From an uncultured Eubacteriales bacterium (GTDB lineage Bacteria > Bacillota > Clostridia > Lachnospirales > Lachnospiraceae): 64,000 bases of DNA. The stretch lies in contig CASDVE010000002.1 in assembly GCA_949284175.1 (NCBI GenBank), positions 81,017-145,016 of the forward strand, in the 5' to 3' direction. Below the pieces are notes generated by a model, which did not search any database, was not told the DNA's origin, and saw only the letters and a list, made by a program, of their open reading frames with translations. Below are positions 37,074 to 46,862 of the stretch, piece after piece (position 1 is the stretch's first letter; every line of letters starts with the position of its first letter). The translations under genes and the position numbers were made by a program.

Positions 37074-39199
37074 CGGGAGATATTCATGGAAAAAAACAGA
37101 CTCCGGTATGGTTTTACCTTTTAGGAGCTATTGCCGCCGGGTATGTAGGCTATTTATTGAATGCCTGCTATCAGCCAGGGACGGACATCAATTCTTTTAT
37201 GGAAAAATTCAATGTTGTGACGGGAAATCCATTGGGGAATTATTGGAATTCGGGAAGTTTCAAAGCAATCGTTGCAGCAATCTTTATTTATGGAATTGGG
37301 ATGCTCATGTATGTAACCAGTAAACGGAACTATATGCCGGGAAAGGAATACGGAAGTGCAGTTCTGGCAAATCCAAGAGCAATCTCAAAACGATTTCAGG
37401 ATAAAGACAGCATCATGAACCGAGTATTGTCGGAAAATGTAAAAATTTCCATTAATACTAGAAAAACCAGGATCAATAATAATGTTTTGGTTATCGGAGG
37501 TGCCGGCTCCGGCAAGACTTTATTTCTTGTAAAACCGAATTTAATGCAGATGAATACTTCTTTTATCATTACAGATTGTAAAGGAGAAATTTTAAGAAAC
37601 TGCGGAGGATTTCTAAAAGCACATGGTTACCGAGTCCTTACTTTTAATATGATAGAGATGGATAAAAGCAATTGCTATAATCCCTTTGATTACATACGCA
37701 GCGAAACCGATATTATAAAATTGATTACGAATCTGATCGCAAATACCACTCCGAAAAACGCACAGCAGAACGATCCATTTTGGGAAAAAGCAGAAACTTT
37801 GTATCTGCAAGCGTTGTTCTATTATGTATGGCTGGAATGTCCGCCAGAAGAAAGGAATTTCCGCACCGTATTAAAACTGCTAAATGAAGCTGAGGTAAAG
37901 CAAGATGGTTCTCCATCGGATTTAGACCGGCGTTTCCGAAGGTTGGAGAGGAAAAAAGGGAGCGATCATCCTGCGTTAGTCCAGTATCACAAAGTAGTGC
38001 GAGGTGCAGGAGATACCGTACGGAGCATTATCATAAGTGCCAATGCAAGACTGGCTTTGCTGGAAAATCCACAGATTTTAAGAATCTTGGATAAGGATGA
38101 AATGCGGATTGCGGAAATAGGAGCAGGAGTGGACGGGGATGAAAAAACGAAGACAGCACTATTTTGTGTAATTCCTGATTCGGATAAAAGTTATAATTTC
38201 TTAATTGGCATGTTGTATTCCCAGATATTTCAGGAATTGTATTATCAGGCAGACTTTAATTTTGGTGGAAGGCTGCCAATCCATGTAACATTTATGCTTG
38301 ATGAATTCAGCAACGTTGCGTTGCCGGATGACTATTGCAGTCTTTTAAGTACCATGCGTTCCAGAGAAATTTCCAGCGTTATCATTATTCAGAACCTAGC
38401 ACAGATTAAGGCATTATTTAAGGATACTTGGGAAACCATACCAGGAAATTGTGATGTTTTAGTCTATTTAGGGGGAAACGAACAAAGTACTCACAAATAT
38501 GTTTCTGAAAGTCTTGGAAAGGGGACGATAGATAAAAGAAGCAGCGGAGAAACGAAGGGACGTAACGGGAGCAGCAGCCGGAATTATGATGTCTTAGGAA
38601 GAGAACTTTTAACTCCGGATGAAACCAGAAAATTAGATAATAAAAAGTGTATCCTGTTTGTTCGAGGTTGCGATCCTATCATAGATAATAAGTTCAATAC
38701 ATTTGCTCATCCACTCTTTAAAGAATCAGAAGATGGAGGAGCATTGCCTTATATCCATGATATAACGGAAGAACAAAAGGAAAATAAAATAAAAGTGGTA
38801 GGAAAGAAATCCTGGAATTACTATAACCAGTGTAAAAAGAATGGACAATCCGTATTTGTTGCAGATGTTCGACTGGAGGACCTACTGGAGTTAGAGGAAA
38901 AAATACCGGAAAAAGTATTTTTAGAAAAGGAATTAGAAAAGAATCGGTCTCAGCTAGAATCTTCAGATTCTATGGCCAAAGTAGAACAGGAACCAAAACC
39001 AGAGGATTTTTTAGAAACAGAGTCAGAAGAACTTCTCTGGAAAATGCTGCAAAAGGAAGAATTTTCAATGGATCAGCTGGAACAGGTTCGGCTTGGCCTG
39101 CATGATGGGTTAAGCATAGGACAAGTGCTGACTTATCTGCGTCCGGAATGGAGTGCAGGAAAAATGGCGGAAAAGCGGAAGGAACTGAATACCGCATAA
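37073..39199 (+). CDS. VirD4/TraG-type coupling protein with apparent ACG start
   Basis: About 708 residues. Two N-terminal membrane segments (VWFYLLGAIAAGYVGYLL and a second at about 65-85), Walker A GGAGSGKT (about 142), Walker B VTFMLDEFSN (about 404) and a C-terminal helical tail. It couples the relaxase-DNA complex to the type IV channel. GGGAGG at 37061-37066 lies 6 bases before ACG 37073. The first TTG, 37157, would delete membrane segment 1, which the family keeps. The stop/start arrangement TAACG mirrors the usual TAATG coupling. Confidence 0.85.
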   Translation, partial: TGDIHGKKQTPVWFYLLGAIAAGYVGYLLNACYQPGTDINSFMEKFNVVTGNPLGNYWNSGSFKAIVAAIFIYGIGMLMYVTSKRNYMPGKEYGSAVLANPRAISKRFQDKDSIMNRVLSENVKISINTRKTRINNNVLVIGGAGSGKTLFLVKPNLMQMNTSFIITDCKGEILRNCGGFLKAHGYRVLTFNMIEMDKSNCYNPFDYIRSETDIIKLITNLIANTTPKNAQQNDPFWEKAETLYLQALFYYVWLECPPEERNFRTVLKLLNEAEVKQDGSPSDLDRRFRRLERKKGSDHPALVQYHKVVRGAGDTVRSIIISANARLALLENPQILRILDKDEMRIAEIGAGVDGDEKTKTALFCVIPDSDKSYNFLIGMLYSQIFQELYYQADFNFGGRLPIHVTFMLDEFSNVALPDDYCSLLSTMRSREISSVIIIQNLAQIKALFKDTWETIPGNCDVLVYLGGNEQSTHKYVSESLGKGTIDKRSSGETKGRNGSSSRNYDVLGRELLTPDETRKLDNKKCILFVRGCDPIIDNKFNTFAHPLFKESEDGGALPYIHDITEEQKENKIKVVGKKSWNYYNQCKKNGQSVFVADVRLEDLLELEEKIPEKVFLEKELEKNRSQLESSDSMAKVEQEPKPEDFLETESEELLWKMLQKEEFSMDQLEQVRLGLHDGLSIGQVLTYLRPEWSAGKMAEKRKELNTA

Positions 39200-39210
39200 G
39201 AAGAACTAAG

Positions 39211-39267
39211 ACAGATTTTTGAAACCCTCAGATTTGATGCTACGGGTTCCGGGAATCTGTTCTTTTT
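39211..39267 (+). terminator. Two-step hairpin terminator after the coupling protein gene
   Basis: ACAGATT pairs with AATCTGT with an inner AACCC/GGGTT stem, followed by TTCTTTTT. It likely lowers transcription into the pilin-like gene that follows. Confidence 0.7.
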
Positions 39268-39302
39268 GTGTAAAAAAATCTAATCAAGAAAGGAAATGAT
39301 AT

Positions 39303-39653
39303 ATGAAATTAAAAAAAGTATTTGTAGAAATGAAAAACCGTAAAAAAGAGTGGAAGAAAAAAATCATGCCGACAGTAGCGGGGATGACTACCGCAATGTT
39401 TATGCTTAGTACAAAGGTAATGGCTGCTGGAGGAGTAGATTCTGTTACACAGCCTCTTACCAATTTAAAGACGTTGGTTATCAGTATAATTGCTGCGGTA
39501 GGAGTCATTATCCTTGCCAAGAATGTTATGGAGTTTGCGACTGCATATCAGCAGCAGGATTCTTCCAGTATGAATAGTGCAATCAAAGGTATCGTGGCAG
39601 GTCTGATCATGGCAGCTATTTCTTCTGTCCTTGCTTTTCTGGGGATTGCGTAA
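39303..39653 (+). CDS. Maff2-family membrane protein, VirB2-like
   Basis: 116 residues. A basic N-terminus and signal-like segment (ending VMAAGG) are followed by two hydrophobic helices (LVISIIAAVGVIILA and GIVAGLIMAAISSVLAFLGIA). The size and two-helix design match Maff2 proteins and VirB2-like channel subunits. AAAGGA upstream. First gene of the channel-building block. Confidence 0.8.
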   Translation: MKLKKVFVEMKNRKKEWKKKIMPTVAGMTTAMFMLSTKVMAAGGVDSVTQPLTNLKTLVISIIAAVGVIILAKNVMEFATAYQQQDSSSMNSAIKGIVAGLIMAAISSVLAFLGIA

Positions 39654-39695
39654 TTTCCAAAGTGGAACTACGCAGAAGAAAGGTAAGGTGAGAAA

Positions 39696-40532
39696 ATGTT
39701 TGGACTTGGAGAAACCATACTTGCCCTTTTGGAAGTGGTGTTTGGATTTTGGAATAATCAAGTTAATTTAGTTTTTGAACTATTAGGACAATCGCCACAG
39801 ACTTTTAAAGGGGGAGGACCTTGGGGTGTCATAGAAGGGGTAGAGCCTTTATTTGTAGGAATTGGTTCTGCTTTGGTGGTGTTGTTCTTTGTTATCGGGT
39901 TCTGTGCAGAATCTGTAGATATCCGGGAAGAGGTGCGATTTGAGTCAATTCTTCGGATGTTTATTCGAGTGGCATTAGCACAATGGCTGGTGTCCTACAA
40001 CGTAGATATTATGAAAGCGGTCTTTACTTCTATCGGAAATCTGGTGGGATTATTGGGAACCAGTGATAGTGTGGAAATAACAATAGATCCGGCACAGGCA
40101 GATGTGATTAAAGACTTGGGATTTGGAACGAGCATTGTATTTTTGATTATTGCTGTCTTTTTAAGCCTTATTGTAATCATCTGTGGTTTTTTTCTTATTT
40201 ATAACGTGTACTTCCGATTTTTAAAGATTATGGTTATTGTTCCATTTGGAGCGTTGGCGAGCAGCACTTTAGCTGGCAACCGGGGAATCAGTAATACATT
40301 TACTCAGTTTATGAAGTATTTTATTTCTGTTTCCTTTGAAGCAGTGACCATGATTCTTGCAATCTTATTATGTAATGCTTTCATCAGTGCAGGACTTCCG
40401 AGTTTTACCGGAGACTATGAGGAATGGGCAAAAACCCTTATTTATCTAGGGGAAATGGCTTGTGCAGTAGCTTTAACAGTAGGAAGTGTAAAAGGGGCCC
40501 AAAATCTTACTTCCAGAGCATTAGGATTATAA
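39696..40532 (+). CDS. TrbL/VirB6-like channel protein
   Basis: 278 residues with about five or six membrane segments (for example VVLFFVIGFCA, IVFLLIIAVFLSLIVIICGFF-like span, TMILAILLCNAF) and a central extracellular loop. The position between the Maff2-like and PrgI/VirB4 genes fits the VirB6/TrbL inner channel component of the clostridial transfer apparatus. Confidence 0.75.
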   Translation: MFGLGETILALLEVVFGFWNNQVNLVFELLGQSPQTFKGGGPWGVIEGVEPLFVGIGSALVVLFFVIGFCAESVDIREEVRFESILRMFIRVALAQWLVSYNVDIMKAVFTSIGNLVGLLGTSDSVEITIDPAQADVIKDLGFGTSIVFLIIAVFLSLIVIICGFFLIYNVYFRFLKIMVIVPFGALASSTLAGNRGISNTFTQFMKYFISVSFEAVTMILAILLCNAFISAGLPSFTGDYEEWAKTLIYLGEMACAVALTVGSVKGAQNLTSRALGL

Positions 40533-40542
40533 GGAGAAAATT

Positions 40543-40965
40543 ATGGACGAAAAGAAAGAAATTTTAGATTATAACTGGGAATTTGGAAAAGAAAAAGTTC
40601 GGTTGTCTATTGACGCATACGCATATGGAGGAGGTATTTTCATTGGCTTGGAGTCTTGTGATGAAAATGGAGTATGGGAAGACTTTGCCGATTTAACTGT
40701 AAATTTACCTCATGAATATACGGAACCCGATGAGGCGTTTATCAATGATTTTGGGAGCAAGGATAAAATTCGGTTCATTAAAGAAAACAAGATAGGACGG
40801 ATTATGCGGGCAAAAGGACATTCAGGATATTGTACTTACGCAAAGGTTGCCTTTGATTTGAACCGTTTGAAAGAACTTGATCCAGAGGGAATGGAACGCT
40901 TTTATCAAGCAAATCCTGATTTAAAACCAAAAGAACCGAAAAGAAAAAATGGAAGGAGCAGATGA
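40543..40965 (+). CDS. DUF4313-type protein
   Basis: 140 residues, acidic, with a beta-rich start (RLSIDAYAYGGGIFIGLESC) and DLTVNLPHEYTEPDEAFINDF, the pattern of DUF4313 proteins that sit between channel genes in these elements. AAGGAG precedes the ATG. Role unknown. Confidence 0.65.
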   Translation: MDEKKEILDYNWEFGKEKVRLSIDAYAYGGGIFIGLESCDENGVWEDFADLTVNLPHEYTEPDEAFINDFGSKDKIRFIKENKIGRIMRAKGHSGYCTYAKVAFDLNRLKELDPEGMERFYQANPDLKPKEPKRKNGRSR

Positions 40966-40999
40966 AATCTTCAGGAAGTAAAGAGGTAGTAAAAACATT

Positions 41000-41959
41000 A
41001 TGGAGAAACAGGAACAGGGAATCCAACTTACCCTATTTGAATATTTTCAAGATTCGGATTGCTTTTCTCTTGCTGAGGCAAAGGAACTTATATTGGAGCA
41101 GAAGAAACAATCTGTAAAAGAACCATCTATACGGGCAAGAATTTATGAAGGCATAGAAAAAGGAATATTTACCCGTTTGGGGAAAGGTGTTTATACAGTA
41201 ATAAGAAAAAATGAGAACCAGGAAGAAATCAGTTGCCTGTTAGTCAATGGAAATGGGAGAGATTTAAGTTTTTTAAAAGATAACAGTATAGATGCCATTA
41301 TTACGGATCATCCATATGATTTGCCGAAAAGTTTGAAAGGCGGGAATCGAAATTTTGCAGTTTACGACAGCTTTCAATATATGCAGGAAGATTTTGACGA
41401 AAAGTACCGGGTTTTGAAAAAGGGGCATTTTTTAGTAGAATTTCTTCCAGAAGAAAGCGGGACAAATTACGAGTACCTATATCAGATTAAAGAAATGGCA
41501 AAAGAAGCTGGACTGGAATACTATGCAAAGGTTCCCTGGAAGAAAGGAAAGCAGGTAAATAATACTGGACGAAAATCGAAAAATACAGAAGATATTATAT
41601 TCTTTTCTAAAGGAAAACCGAGAAATCTAAGACCCGATGCAAAAAAAGACAAAGCAGAGCCAGAAGTAAAACATTTTATGTCAGGAGTGAAAGGAATGCT
41701 GCCGACAGTATTTGATGTAGAACCGCCAAGTAAAAAAGAACGAAAACATCAGGCAGAGAAACCGGTAGAATTATTGGCACAGATTATGGAATTTATCACA
41801 AATGAAAAAGAATGGGTGCTAGACCAGTTTGCCGGTTCTTTTACAACAGCGGAAGCAGCATTGAAAAATGAGAGAAATTCTATCTCTATTGAGATTAACC
41901 CGGAATACTTTAAGGAAGGGAAAAAACGGATTCAAAATGTAAACGATAGAGTAAGATAA
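41000..41959 (+). CDS. DNA methyltransferase-like protein with DHPY motif
   Basis: 319 residues. An N-terminal winged-helix-like region (about 1-70, ARIYEGIEKGIFTRLGKGVYTV) is fused to a methyltransferase fold with motif IV as DHPY (IITDHPYDLP, about 97) and motif I as LDQFAGSF near 273. DHP instead of DPP recurs, as far as I recall, in this element-encoded family. Whether it methylates host or element DNA is unknown. It lies between DUF4313 and PrgI within the transfer operon. Confidence 0.75.
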   Translation: MEKQEQGIQLTLFEYFQDSDCFSLAEAKELILEQKKQSVKEPSIRARIYEGIEKGIFTRLGKGVYTVIRKNENQEEISCLLVNGNGRDLSFLKDNSIDAIITDHPYDLPKSLKGGNRNFAVYDSFQYMQEDFDEKYRVLKKGHFLVEFLPEESGTNYEYLYQIKEMAKEAGLEYYAKVPWKKGKQVNNTGRKSKNTEDIIFFSKGKPRNLRPDAKKDKAEPEVKHFMSGVKGMLPTVFDVEPPSKKERKHQAEKPVELLAQIMEFITNEKEWVLDQFAGSFTTAEAALKNERNSISIEINPEYFKEGKKRIQNVNDRVR

Positions 41960-41969
41960 GGAGGCAGAT

Positions 41970-42356
41970 ATGGAAATTGAATTAAGTGAAGATTTACAGC
42001 ATTATAAAGAGTCGATTGCTATGGGATTAAACGCAAAGCAGCTTATCTACAGTATTTTGTCGATAGGAGCCGGTGCAGGAACGGTATTACTTCTTTATGA
42101 CAAGATTGGGATTACAGCAAGCTGTTATGTGGCAACACCGATTGTAGCACCATTAGCCCTTACCGGGTTTTATAACTATAACGGATTGACCTTTTGGCAG
42201 CATATGAAAAAAATCATTAAGTTTTCTTTTTTTAACAGACCGTTGGTTTTTTATAATCGTGCTATTGAAGAAATGAAAACAGAGTATCTTTTAGAAGAAA
42301 AGAATAAGGTAAAAGAAACAAAGAAAAACAGGAAAAGAAATAAGAAAAAAGAATGA
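41970..42356 (+). CDS. PrgI-family membrane protein (VirB3-like)
   Basis: 128 residues. Two hydrophobic segments (LIYSILSIGAGAGTVLLLYD and the VATPIVAPLALTGFYNYNGL region), then WQHMKKIIKFSFFNRPLVF, typical of PrgI proteins. A Lys-rich tail ends the protein. It precedes VirB4, the same order as VirB3-VirB4. AAGGAGG before ATG. Confidence 0.85.
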   Translation: MEIELSEDLQHYKESIAMGLNAKQLIYSILSIGAGAGTVLLLYDKIGITASCYVATPIVAPLALTGFYNYNGLTFWQHMKKIIKFSFFNRPLVFYNRAIEEMKTEYLLEEKNKVKETKKNRKRNKKKE

Positions 42357-42450
42357 GACCAGTCCTTTTTGGGGCGAAAAGTAACAAGAATATTTCATAG
42401 GCAGGCGGTAGGTGTTTCTAAACCCCGTCTGCAAAAAGGAGGAATCGCAT

Positions 42451-44835
42451 ATTTTATTTACAGATAAATTTGAACAGTTGAAAAAAGCAGATAAACCAAT
42501 CAAGACACCGAAGGGGATTCAAGACATTATACCGGTACAAAAAATGGCAAAAGATGGCACGTTTGAAGTTTACAAAGGGAAATTTTCACGAATGTACCGT
42601 TTTCAGGATATTAATTATGTGACCGCAGGTACAGAGGAACAGGTAGCAATCTTGAAAAAATATTGTCAGCTTATTAATACGATTGACGTAGAATTTAAGA
42701 TTACCATAAATAACCGGAATAAAAATATGAAAAATTTTCGGGAAGAAGTATTGTATCCCTGTCAAGAAGATGAGTTTGATTGGATTCGGAAAAACTACAA
42801 TGAAATGATTGAAGAAAAAATCGTGCAGGGCAGACAAGGAATCGAACAGGAACGCTATCTGACGGTAACTGTGGAGAGAAAAAATTATGAACAGGCAAAA
42901 GCCTTCTTTTCTTCACTGGAAGCAGGAATGAAACAGCATTTTGAAGAACTGGGGTCCAAACTGAAGCCACTGGACATTGTGGAAAGACTTCGGGTACTCT
43001 TTAATTTTTACCGTATTGGAGAAGAGGAACTGTTTTCTTTTGACTATAAAACGGCATTTGTTTACGGAAATGATCCTAAAAATGACATTTGTAATGGATT
43101 CATGAAGTTCTGGCCTGGATATTTTGAAACAGATCGAAAATTCTGCCGGGTTCTTTTTATTAAAAGGTATCCTTCCAGTTTAAGGGATACCTTTTTAACA
43201 GAAATCGGGAATCTTCCGATACATAGTATGATAACTGTAGATGTAGTTCCGGTTCCGAAGCAGCTTGCTACCAGAACATTACAGAAAAAATATTTGGGAA
43301 TTGAAAATGATATTTTAAGGCAGCAGCGGGTAAGGAACAAAAACAATGACTTTTCTTCTGAAATTTCCTATCTGAAGAAAGTGCAGAAGAAAACAATCGA
43401 AGGCGTTATGGATGATGTAAGGGAGAATGACCAAAATGTATTTTTTACAGGTGTGACGATTCTTCTTATAGCGGAAGATAAAAAAGAACTGGACAGCATG
43501 ACGGAGACGATTAAGAATATCGCCAATGGTTCTATGTGCCAGATTGAACCTCATTATTATCAGCAAAAGGAGGCGTTAAATACAGTCCTTCCCATAGGAG
43601 GAAGGCAGGTGGAAACCATGAGGACTATGCTGACTAGAGATATAGCGGCACTGATTCCTTTCCATGTACAAGAATTAAAAGATAGATCGGGATTTTGGTA
43701 TGGAATTAATCAGGTTTCCAAAAACTTAAATATTGCAGACAGAAAAAAGTTGGTCAATGGCAACGGTATGATCTTTGGTGTACCTGGCTCTGGAAAATCC
43801 TATTTTACCAAAATGGAGATGTTCCAGGTACTGATTGGGACGAAAGATGACGTAATTATTGTAGATCCTACTCTGGAATACTTTGACCTTGCACAAGTTC
43901 TAGGGGCGGCAGCCACTACTGTTAATTTTTCTACCTATACGAAAAATTATCTGAATCCATTAGATATGGATGTATGGAACTTGGATATCAAAGATTCTAA
44001 CGGGTGGATTCGAGATAAAGCAGAATTTATGCTTGCACTTTGCGAACAGTGTTTCGGAGAGCCATTGAACAGCCGGCATAAGTCCATCATTGACCGCTGT
44101 GTAAGAAAACTGTATCTTGATATAGCCAAATCAAAGGAAAAACACATCCCGGTCATGTCGGAATTTCATGAGATTTTGTTGGAACAGCCAGAGGAGGAAG
44201 CGGAGGATATTGCATTGGGATTGGAGATTTTTGTCAATGGTTCGATGAATATTTTCAATAACCAAACCAATGTAGAAACAAATACCCGTTTAACAGTTTA
44301 TGGTATCCGGGATTTGGGAAAAGAATTAAGTGCAATTGCTATGCTGGTGATGCTGGAGAGTATCAGTCGGAAGATTGCAGAGAATGCCAAAATAGGACGT
44401 GCTACCTGGCTTTACATAGATGAGATGCATACCTTATTTGGAGAAGATATGGAATTCAGCGGAAATTTCGTATATACGCTTTGGAAAAAGGTGCGTAAAC
44501 AGGGAGGAATGTGTACCGGAATTACACAAAACATTGTAGATATGCTACAAAGCTATATTGGAACTACGATTTTGAATAACAGCGAATTTATCGCCTTACT
44601 GAAACAGTCGAATCTGGATAGTCAGGAACTGGAACGAGTAGCCGGAATACCAGAAGCACAGTTAAAGTATGTAAGTAACAGCCCTGCGGGAACAGGAATC
44701 ATTAAACATGGAGGCATTATTGTTCCGTTTGACTGTCGTATGGAAAAGGGAAATAACTTATATAAACTTTTTAATACAAATATCCATGAGAAATTTCAGA
44801 TGCAGGAACAAAATTTAGAAGGAGCTATGTTTTAA
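42451..44835 (+). CDS. VirB4-type conjugation ATPase with apparent ATT start
   Basis: About 794 residues. Walker A GVPGSGKSYF (about 443), Walker B TWLYIDEMHTLF (about 651) and the C-terminal RVAGIPEAQLKYV segment are characteristic. It powers assembly and transport at the channel base. The frame opens at 42412 on a GTG/TTG-like codon with no ribosome site, whereas AAAGGAGG (42435-42442) points to ATT 42451, 8 bases on, giving I-L-F-T-D-K-F. A run of T and A before it holds no ATG in frame. Confidence 0.88.
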   Translation: MLFTDKFEQLKKADKPIKTPKGIQDIIPVQKMAKDGTFEVYKGKFSRMYRFQDINYVTAGTEEQVAILKKYCQLINTIDVEFKITINNRNKNMKNFREEVLYPCQEDEFDWIRKNYNEMIEEKIVQGRQGIEQERYLTVTVERKNYEQAKAFFSSLEAGMKQHFEELGSKLKPLDIVERLRVLFNFYRIGEEELFSFDYKTAFVYGNDPKNDICNGFMKFWPGYFETDRKFCRVLFIKRYPSSLRDTFLTEIGNLPIHSMITVDVVPVPKQLATRTLQKKYLGIENDILRQQRVRNKNNDFSSEISYLKKVQKKTIEGVMDDVRENDQNVFFTGVTILLIAEDKKELDSMTETIKNIANGSMCQIEPHYYQQKEALNTVLPIGGRQVETMRTMLTRDIAALIPFHVQELKDRSGFWYGINQVSKNLNIADRKKLVNGNGMIFGVPGSGKSYFTKMEMFQVLIGTKDDVIIVDPTLEYFDLAQVLGAAATTVNFSTYTKNYLNPLDMDVWNLDIKDSNGWIRDKAEFMLALCEQCFGEPLNSRHKSIIDRCVRKLYLDIAKSKEKHIPVMSEFHEILLEQPEEEAEDIALGLEIFVNGSMNIFNNQTNVETNTRLTVYGIRDLGKELSAIAMLVMLESISRKIAENAKIGRATWLYIDEMHTLFGEDMEFSGNFVYTLWKKVRKQGGMCTGITQNIVDMLQSYIGTTILNNSEFIALLKQSNLDSQELERVAGIPEAQLKYVSNSPAGTGIIKHGGIIVPFDCRMEKGNNLYKLFNTNIHEKFQMQEQNLEGAMF

Positions 44836-44977
44836 GAAAAAAATATATAAATAGAAAAGTCATATATATGAGTGATATAATATAGGCAAGAATTAAAAGT
44901 GGTTTGATAAAATGGCTGAAAAGACTTTTGAGAAAATTGTTTTTAAATTATTGTTTATACAAAGGAGATAATGAAAA
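44836..44977 (+). promoter_or_regulatory. Own-promoter gap upstream of the DUF3800-like gene
   Basis: 142 bases, very AT-rich and unlike the tight spacing of the transfer operon. A TATAAT at about 44876 could be a -10 element, though no good -35 is seen. AAAGGAGATAATG is the ribosome site for the following gene. The gap suggests the next gene was added as a separately expressed unit. Confidence 0.4.
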
Positions 44978-46495
44978 ATGTCTAAATATAATTTTTACTA
45001 TGATGAAACGGAACATAGCAGAAAAATTAACTATAAGACAGTAAGTGCCTCTAATTACTATGATAATTTTATAACTATGTGCGTAGGATGGTTAGACGAA
45101 AAAGATGATATTTTACAACGGTATGCTGCTTTTGAAACTAAGTATGCAGACAGAAAAGATAAAAATGGAGAAATTAAAAGTACAATATTGCAGCAAAAAC
45201 AATTTAAGTATGGCTTTGCCTCCCTCAATAAGCAGAACGCTCAGCTTATAAATGATTTCCTATCGCTTTTTGATAAGGAAATACACATTTATTTTTCTAT
45301 TTGTAGCAAGATTGAATACCTTGTGTTACAAATTTTTCAAGGATACAGAAATAATGGTTTAGTTGATGCAGACTTGATGAAGTATTCTATTACAAAGGCT
45401 CTTGTCAAATATCGTCCGCAGAAAATTATTCAATGTCTCTATGAATCTCCCGAAGATTTTTTAGTGGAGCTGAAAAAATTTTTTCAAGATAGGATTGAAT
45501 ACAATAAAAAAAATGTCAAATTAAAACAAAAAGAAACAGACACATTTAACGAAATTTTATCCATATTAGATAATATACCAAGTAACATATCAGATACCCT
45601 AGAAATTGCTTGGGATTATCAGATATCTTTTGATGGATTTAATAAATATCTGCAGGAAAAAAATATACAGAACTATTTATTGATTATTGATAAAGAAGGG
45701 GAAATGGGGAAAGAAAGTAATACCTTAAAGGCTGCTCGTGAAGTAGGGATTAATAATGTATATGAGGCAGATTCTAGGCAATATCCAGGTATTCGCATGG
45801 CAGATATGATGGCGGGAATTATTGCTAAACTGTTGAAGGGGTTAAGAGATTTCTTACAATACCAATCTCTTGACGATGGTATCCATAAAAAAACCTTAGA
45901 TGAAAATTGGTTCCGTTTGGGGGAAGAACATTTAGAACTTTATAAAAAACTATATCGTATTATTTGTGAATGGCAGCCAGCTTGGTACAAAGCGTACTCC
46001 GGTATCTATTCAGATGATTTAATTCAATTCAATGCTTTGCTTAATTTTATGAATCATTTTGAATCGGCTGAACAGATTAAGATAGATATACATAAACATG
46101 GCGAAGATTTTAATGCGTTTGTTTGTAATGAATTGGAAAGTTATTTTGAACGGACAAGGTGCAAATTACCTATAGAGCCAGTAATTCCTCATGACAAAGA
46201 GTCATTTTTAAATCGAAGAGGTGCGAAAGTATATTTTGATTCAAAAAAACAACCTCTTTTACCATTACATGAAGAAACTCAGACTTTTGATGTATTATCG
46301 GTTGGGATAAATCGAGAATTGATTCCAATGGTAACAATTCTAAAAGATGGAGAAACGGTATGTTTTCGACTTCCGGTTGAACTAAGTGATTGGGCCAGCG
46401 GGGTGGTTGGAATGTCAAATATGGGAATTAACCCTTTTCCTGCCAAAGTGACTTTTTCCAATGTTAATGGAGACTATAATGCAATTATATTATAA
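44978..46495 (+). CDS. DUF3800-like putative nuclease, accessory cargo
   Basis: 505 residues. It starts with the acidic motif YYDETEHS and has a second acidic block, LLIIDKEGEMG (about 231), then EADSRQYPGIRMADMMAGIIAKL (about 265), which matches the DUF3800 pattern (an RNase-H-like fold with D..Q.ADM.AG). A further about 200-residue C-terminal domain of unknown type follows. It interrupts the usual VirB4-to-hydrolase gene order and has its own leader. DUF3800 proteins are often found in mobile and defence loci, so an anti-phage or element-protection role is plausible but not shown. Confidence 0.65.
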   Translation: MSKYNFYYDETEHSRKINYKTVSASNYYDNFITMCVGWLDEKDDILQRYAAFETKYADRKDKNGEIKSTILQQKQFKYGFASLNKQNAQLINDFLSLFDKEIHIYFSICSKIEYLVLQIFQGYRNNGLVDADLMKYSITKALVKYRPQKIIQCLYESPEDFLVELKKFFQDRIEYNKKNVKLKQKETDTFNEILSILDNIPSNISDTLEIAWDYQISFDGFNKYLQEKNIQNYLLIIDKEGEMGKESNTLKAAREVGINNVYEADSRQYPGIRMADMMAGIIAKLLKGLRDFLQYQSLDDGIHKKTLDENWFRLGEEHLELYKKLYRIICEWQPAWYKAYSGIYSDDLIQFNALLNFMNHFESAEQIKIDIHKHGEDFNAFVCNELESYFERTRCKLPIEPVIPHDKESFLNRRGAKVYFDSKKQPLLPLHEETQTFDVLSVGINRELIPMVTILKDGETVCFRLPVELSDWASGVVGMSNMGINPFPAKVTFSNVNGDYNAIIL

Positions 46496-46761
46496 AATAA
46501 ACTCAAAAGAAAAGTTGGTTTCGTTACAACATATAGCACAAAGATTGTACTATTTGTTCCAAACAGTACGATATAAGGAAACAAACAAGCTAATTTTTGG
46601 AGAACAGAGAAATATTTTCGGGTAGTTGAAAAGGAACGGAAAGAAAGGAATTATTTGAACATTTTTGCATAAAATATAATTGCATTTTATGATATTGTAT
46701 TGTAGAATGTAATTAGAAAAGCTGTGTATCAGCGGTGGGTTGACACCTAAAATCTGAGATC

Positions 46762-46854
46762 TTATCCAGACGTAGGTGCTGGAGGTTGGCAGGCAACAGA
46801 AAAACCTGATATTATCCAGACATAGGTGCTGGAGGTTGGCAGACAACGGAAAAA
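46762..46854 (+). repeat. Two tandem copies of a 50-bp unit
   Basis: A 43-base segment starting TTATCCAGACGTAGGTGCTG at 46762 recurs at 46812, exactly 50 bases on, with only three differences (40 of 43 identical). GGTGCTGGAGGTTGGCAG is fully conserved. It lies in a 438-base gap (46496-46933) between the DUF3800-like and PBECR4 genes that otherwise holds no ORF with support. Only two copies and no spacers, so not a CRISPR. It may be a regulatory RNA or protein-binding site. Confidence 0.75.
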
Positions 46855-46862
46855 TCAACCAC

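Noticed and set aside
44836..44977. Terminator after virB4
   Set aside because: The region is AT-rich with short A/T palindromes but no GC-containing stem followed by a T run.
46762..46854. Possible CRISPR array
   Set aside because: Only two copies at a 50-base period with nearly all of the unit repeated, so there is no repeat-spacer pattern, and no cas genes are nearby.
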